Position numbers and translations under genes: made by a program
The notes under the pieces: generated by a model
Databases searched by the model: none
What the model was told of the DNA's origin: nothing
Seen by the model: the letters and a program-made list of their open reading frames with translations, nothing else
Assembly: GCA_050694015.1 (NCBI GenBank)
Contig: JBOGWY010000055.1
Coordinates: 1 to 6,859, forward strand
Direction of reading: 5' to 3'
Source of the DNA: JBOGWY01 sp050694015
GTDB lineage: Bacteria; Actinomycetota; CADDZG01; WHSQ01
DNA: 6,859 nucleotides
Shown here: one piece after another, positions 4,437 through 6,859 of the stretch
Numbering within the stretch: the first letter of the stretch is position 1
Layout of the letters: each line of letters starts with the position of its first letter

Positions 4437-5885
4437 GTGCCACTGGTGGATCTATCGATGGTTGAACAGCGCTACGACGCCGTGAGAGAGGTGCTCGAAG
4501 GAGCGAGCGTCAAAGACACAGCGACCCGCTACGGGATCGACCGCCGCACCCTTCACCGGTGGCTCGTGCGCTACGCCACCGACGGCCTCGCGGCGCCGGC
4601 CGACAAGAGCTCCAAGCCCGATCGCTGCCCCCACCAGATGGCGCCGGAGATCGAAGCCCGCATCGTCGAGATGAGAAGGAGCCATCCAGGCTGGGGTCCC
4701 CGCACCATCCTCAACAAGCTGCGGCGCGAGCTCGAGGTCCCACCGTCGCGCGCTGCGATCTATCGCTGTCTCGTTCGCCATCGACTGATCCAACCCAAGC
4801 CGCGCCGGCGTCGTCGCGACGACTACAAGCGCTGGGAGCGATCCCGGGCGATGGAGCTGTGGCAGATCGACGTGATGGGAAACGTAAAGCTCGCCGGCGG
4901 TCTGTCGCTATCACTCGTCACCGGCGTCGACGATCACTCCCGCTTCTGCATCATCGCAAAGCTCGTCGAACGCGCCACCGCCCGCCCGGTCTGCGACGCG
5001 CTCATGGGAGCGCTTCACACCTACGGGATCCCCGAGCAGATCCTGACCGACAACGGCAAGGTCTTCACCGGCAAGCTCGGTCGCAAGCCCGCCAACGTGT
5101 TGTTCGACCGCATCTGCCTCAACAACGGGATCCGCCACATCCTCACCGCCCCCTATTCACCGACGACCACTGGCAAGGTCGAGCGCTTCCACCGCACACT
5201 GCGCAAGGACTTCTTCGCCGAGAACTCCTTCGAAACGATCGAGGAGATGCAAGCTGGGCTCGATGCCTGGGTCGTCAACTACAACAACGAGCGGGAGCAT
5301 CAAAGCCTCGGCGACGTCCCGCCGATCCGGCGCTTCGAGCTCGCCCGACCACCTTCACTCGAGGTCATCGACGGTGACGTCGCTGTCGAAGCGGAGCCGG
5401 AACCGATCAGGAAGGTCGTCACCAGACGGGTCGACATGCATGGACGCATCTCGATCCTCAAGTTCCGCTATCACGTCGGTCGCCACCTCGCCGGGGAGGC
5501 GGTCACGATCGAGTCGGCCGACGGATTGCTGCACATCTCTCACAACGGTGTCGTGGTCGCGACCCACGCACGCCGGCATCTGGTCGATGACGACGACAAG
5601 ATGGACCGTCGACCGCTGCACGCGAGGAGGCCCCAACCACCGACCAAGGGCGGCGAGGTTCTTCGCATCGTCGACAAGCACGGATCGATCAGCTTCGCCG
5701 GAACCGGCTATCGCGTCGGAAATCGCTTCATCGGGGCGACCGTCGGCGTCCGGCTCGCCGGTGACACCGTCCAGATCACCCTTGACGGCTCATTGCTGAG
5801 AACCCATCGTGCTCGACACGATCGTTCCAAGGAGTTTGGAGCTCTAGCTCAACCTCGCGGCAAGCCCAGAAAGGCGAGAATGTGA
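4437..5885 (+). CDS. IS481-family DDE transposase
   Basis: This 482-residue transposase starts at GTG 4437 after GAGGAGG. Residues ~8-60 are a helix-turn-helix (VEQRYDAVREVLEG...TATRYGIDRRTLHRWL) and ~70-125 a second HTH-like DNA-binding region with a basic linker (PKPRRRRR). The RNase H-like catalytic core has D145 (LWQIDVMG), D205 (ILTDNGKVF) and E249 (SPTTTGKVERFHRTL), the DDE triad, followed by the typical NYNNEREHQSLG...PP motif at 281-296. After residue 330 come two copies of a ~50-residue beta-type module: 332-381 (VDMHGRISI...THARRH) and 412-461 (VDKHGSISF...THRARH). They align without a gap at an offset of 80 residues, joined by an acidic then Pro-rich linker. The frame is intact. 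The stop codon lies inside the right subterminal repeat. Confidence 0.93.
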   Translation: MPLVDLSMVEQRYDAVREVLEGASVKDTATRYGIDRRTLHRWLVRYATDGLAAPADKSSKPDRCPHQMAPEIEARIVEMRRSHPGWGPRTILNKLRRELEVPPSRAAIYRCLVRHRLIQPKPRRRRRDDYKRWERSRAMELWQIDVMGNVKLAGGLSLSLVTGVDDHSRFCIIAKLVERATARPVCDALMGALHTYGIPEQILTDNGKVFTGKLGRKPANVLFDRICLNNGIRHILTAPYSPTTTGKVERFHRTLRKDFFAENSFETIEEMQAGLDAWVVNYNNEREHQSLGDVPPIRRFELARPPSLEVIDGDVAVEAEPEPIRKVVTRRVDMHGRISILKFRYHVGRHLAGEAVTIESADGLLHISHNGVVVATHARRHLVDDDDKMDRRPLHARRPQPPTKGGEVLRIVDKHGSISFAGTGYRVGNRFIGATVGVRLAGDTVQITLDGSLLRTHRARHDRSKEFGALAQPRGKPRKARM

Positions 5886-5900
5886 GACACACCTACCGGA
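5879..5900 (-). repeat. Inverted subterminal repeat in the IS right end
   Basis: Read on the minus strand this segment begins TCCGGTAGGTGTGTCTCAC and matches the left copy at 4273-4294 in 18 of 22 bases. It overlaps the last codon and stop of the transposase gene. Confidence 0.68.
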
Positions 5901-5922
5901 GCCAATCCGGGTCAGGGGTGGT

Positions 5923-5933
5923 GAGACTTCACA
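5923..5933 (-). repeat. IS terminal inverted repeat, right
   Basis: GAGACTTCACA on the plus strand is the exact reverse complement of the left end at 4265-4275 and is followed immediately by the 15-bp direct repeat. Confidence 0.88.
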
Positions 5934-5948
5934 ATCCAGCAGTTCCAG
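5934..5948 (+). repeat. Right 15-bp target-site duplication of the IS
   Basis: ATCCAGCAGTTCCAG is identical to 4250-4264. The next 113 bases, to 6061, hold no recognisable gene; I see only a short AGAGC/GCTCT inverted repeat (5954-5958 / 5965-5969) and no convincing promoter. Confidence 0.88.
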
Positions 5949-6061
5949 CGCGAAGAGCAGTCAAGCTCTGACTAGAGCCGCCAAGGAAGCAAACACGAAT
6001 TGAGCAGAAGGGTGAGGGCTGGCGTCAGATACTTGTCGGGGGGCGTAGTCACAATGGACGA

Positions 6062-6859
6062 ATGAGCACCGGGATCCGTGGCAAGCAGCAGGAGACCGCA
6101 TGGACGCATCCTTCCGTGCGGGCCCTTGGCGACCAGAATCTTATTGGTGTCATCCAAGAGCGAGCTCGCTCCAAGGTGGCCGAAGCGAGCGCCAAAGGCT
6201 GGAGCGGCCCTCCTTTTGATCCCTTCGAACTAGCTGACCTTTGGGGCATTCGGACTGTTCCTCGAGATGACCTCCGCGACGCTCGACTAATTGCTGAAGC
6301 CGGCAATCTGATGATCGAGTACAACCCAAACCGTCCTGTGCAGCGCGTTCGGTTCTCAGTGGCTCATGAGCTGGCGCACGCCCTTTTTCCAGATGCCGCG
6401 AGTGAACCGCGTCATCGGCTATTGAGCGAAGAGCGTCGTGGGGACGAGTGGCAGCTTGAACTCCTGTGCAACGTGGCGGCGGCGGAATTGTTGATGCCAG
6501 CCGACGCATTCCCGGATCTAGCTGCAGCACCCCTTGAGATAGAGAAGTTGCTGGAACTTAGACAGAAGTACGAGGTTTCAACAGAGGCTCTGGTACTGCG
6601 CGTAGTTGACAGATCATCGGAGCCAGCCGCAGCAGTGGCCGCCGCCCGCCTTGAGGACGAGTCGGGCCCATTGTTCAGGTTGGACTACCTTGCCGAAAAC
6701 AATCTGTCGCTTGGTGTTGGGCGCGGCGCAACGATAGATAGTCGTGTTCTTGCCCGGTGCACGGCTGTTGGGTTCACTAATTCAGGCATCGAGGTTTGGG
6801 GTGGCAGCCCCCTTCATGTGCAGGCCATCGGGATCCCTGCCTATCCAGGGGACCTATTT
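6062..6859 (+). CDS. ImmA/IrrE-family zinc metallopeptidase (3' end outside window)
   Basis: I translated 266 codons without a stop to the window edge. The core has FSVAHELAHALF, with HELAH at 102-106 (zinc ligands H102 and H106, catalytic E103), then about 27 residues on LELLCNVAAAELLMP (132-146), where E133 is the likely third ligand. This is the hallmark of the ImmA/IrrE (COG2856) family, whose members cleave phage or mobile-element repressors or act in stress response. ATG 6062 is the first usable start after an in-frame TGA at 5969. It lacks a clear ribosome binding site and overlaps a three-codon mini-frame ATG-GAC-GAA-TGA at 6054-6065. No XRE-type repressor gene, the usual partner, lies upstream. 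Residues ~195-266 form a C-terminal extension (LFRLDYLAENN..., VQAIGIPAYPGD) that I cannot name. By eye, codon use here is less GC-rich than left of the tRNA, which suggests transfer. Confidence 0.85.
   Translation, partial: MSTGIRGKQQETAWTHPSVRALGDQNLIGVIQERARSKVAEASAKGWSGPPFDPFELADLWGIRTVPRDDLRDARLIAEAGNLMIEYNPNRPVQRVRFSVAHELAHALFPDAASEPRHRLLSEERRGDEWQLELLCNVAAAELLMPADAFPDLAAAPLEIEKLLELRQKYEVSTEALVLRVVDRSSEPAAAVAAARLEDESGPLFRLDYLAENNLSLGVGRGATIDSRVLARCTAVGFTNSGIEVWGGSPLHVQAIGIPAYPGDLF

Larger units (their letters stand above)
4265..5933 (+). mobile_element. Complete IS481-family insertion sequence, 1669 bp
   Basis: The element is bounded by terminal inverted repeats TGTGAAGTCTC (4265-4275) and GAGACTTCACA (5923-5933), an 11-bp perfect match that starts TGT and ends ACA as expected for IS481. 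Identical 15-bp direct repeats lie on both sides. It carries one uninterrupted DDE transposase gene (4437-5885). The 172 bases before the gene and the bases around its stop hold further subterminal repeats. Intact ends, an intact gene and an undamaged target duplication indicate a recent or still mobile insertion. I do not recognise a specific named ISfinder element. Confidence 0.9.

Noticed and set aside
4250..5948. 15-bp direct repeats as attachment sites of an integrated element
   Set aside because: They directly flank matching TGT/ACA terminal inverted repeats around a DDE transposase gene, so a target-site duplication explains them.
6150..6530. Minus-strand open frame opposite the ImmA/IrrE gene
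   Set aside because: The plus-strand frame carries the HELAH and AELLMP motifs; the minus-strand frame is Arg/Pro-rich without recognisable features.

Overview
The window comes from a high-GC bacterium, most likely an actinomycete-type organism (Actinomycetota). The evidence is an nrdR-dut pair, a PknB-like eukaryotic-type kinase, GTG and TTG starts, GC-rich codon use, and small secreted proteins of actinobacterial type. No rRNA or other rank-defining marker is present, so a finer placement is not possible.

Layout. Positions 2-1314 hold a tight plus-strand run: the C-terminal part of a BP74-N-like protein, then nrdR (repressor of ribonucleotide reductase genes), then dut (dUTPase). The three genes abut or overlap by a few bases, and a GC-rich hairpin follows. 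At 1465-1743 lies a small His-rich protein with a signal peptide. Converging on it from the minus strand is a CoA-binding-domain protein (1813-2238). Upstream of that, also on minus, is an acidic membrane-anchored or exported protein built from five 23-residue repeats (2331-2960). A strong hairpin terminator separates these two minus-strand genes. The repeat protein is divergent from a soluble Ser/Thr protein kinase (3082-4044) across a 121-base intergenic region.

A tRNA-Gly(GCC) gene at 4095-4169, with its own -10 box and terminator, marks a change in character. To its right are three 11-bp direct repeats of TCCAGCARAAA type. Then comes a complete IS481-family insertion sequence (4265-5933, 1669 bp) with an 11-bp terminal inverted repeat and a 15-bp target duplication. 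Last is an ImmA/IrrE-type zinc peptidase gene that starts at 6062 and runs off the window. By eye this peptidase gene is less GC-rich than the genes left of the tRNA. The left two thirds reads as ordinary chromosome; the part right of the tRNA reads as accessory DNA, possibly the edge of a tRNA-targeted island later hit by the IS.

The points most worth a second look are the kinase (DLS instead of DFG) divergent from a Ser/Thr-rich repeat protein, the tRNA-adjacent 11-bp repeats split from the ImmA/IrrE gene by the IS, the orphan ImmA/IrrE gene with a C-terminal extension, the gapless internal duplication in the transposase C-terminus, and the His-rich secreted miniprotein. I see no convincing complete new multi-gene system inside the window.
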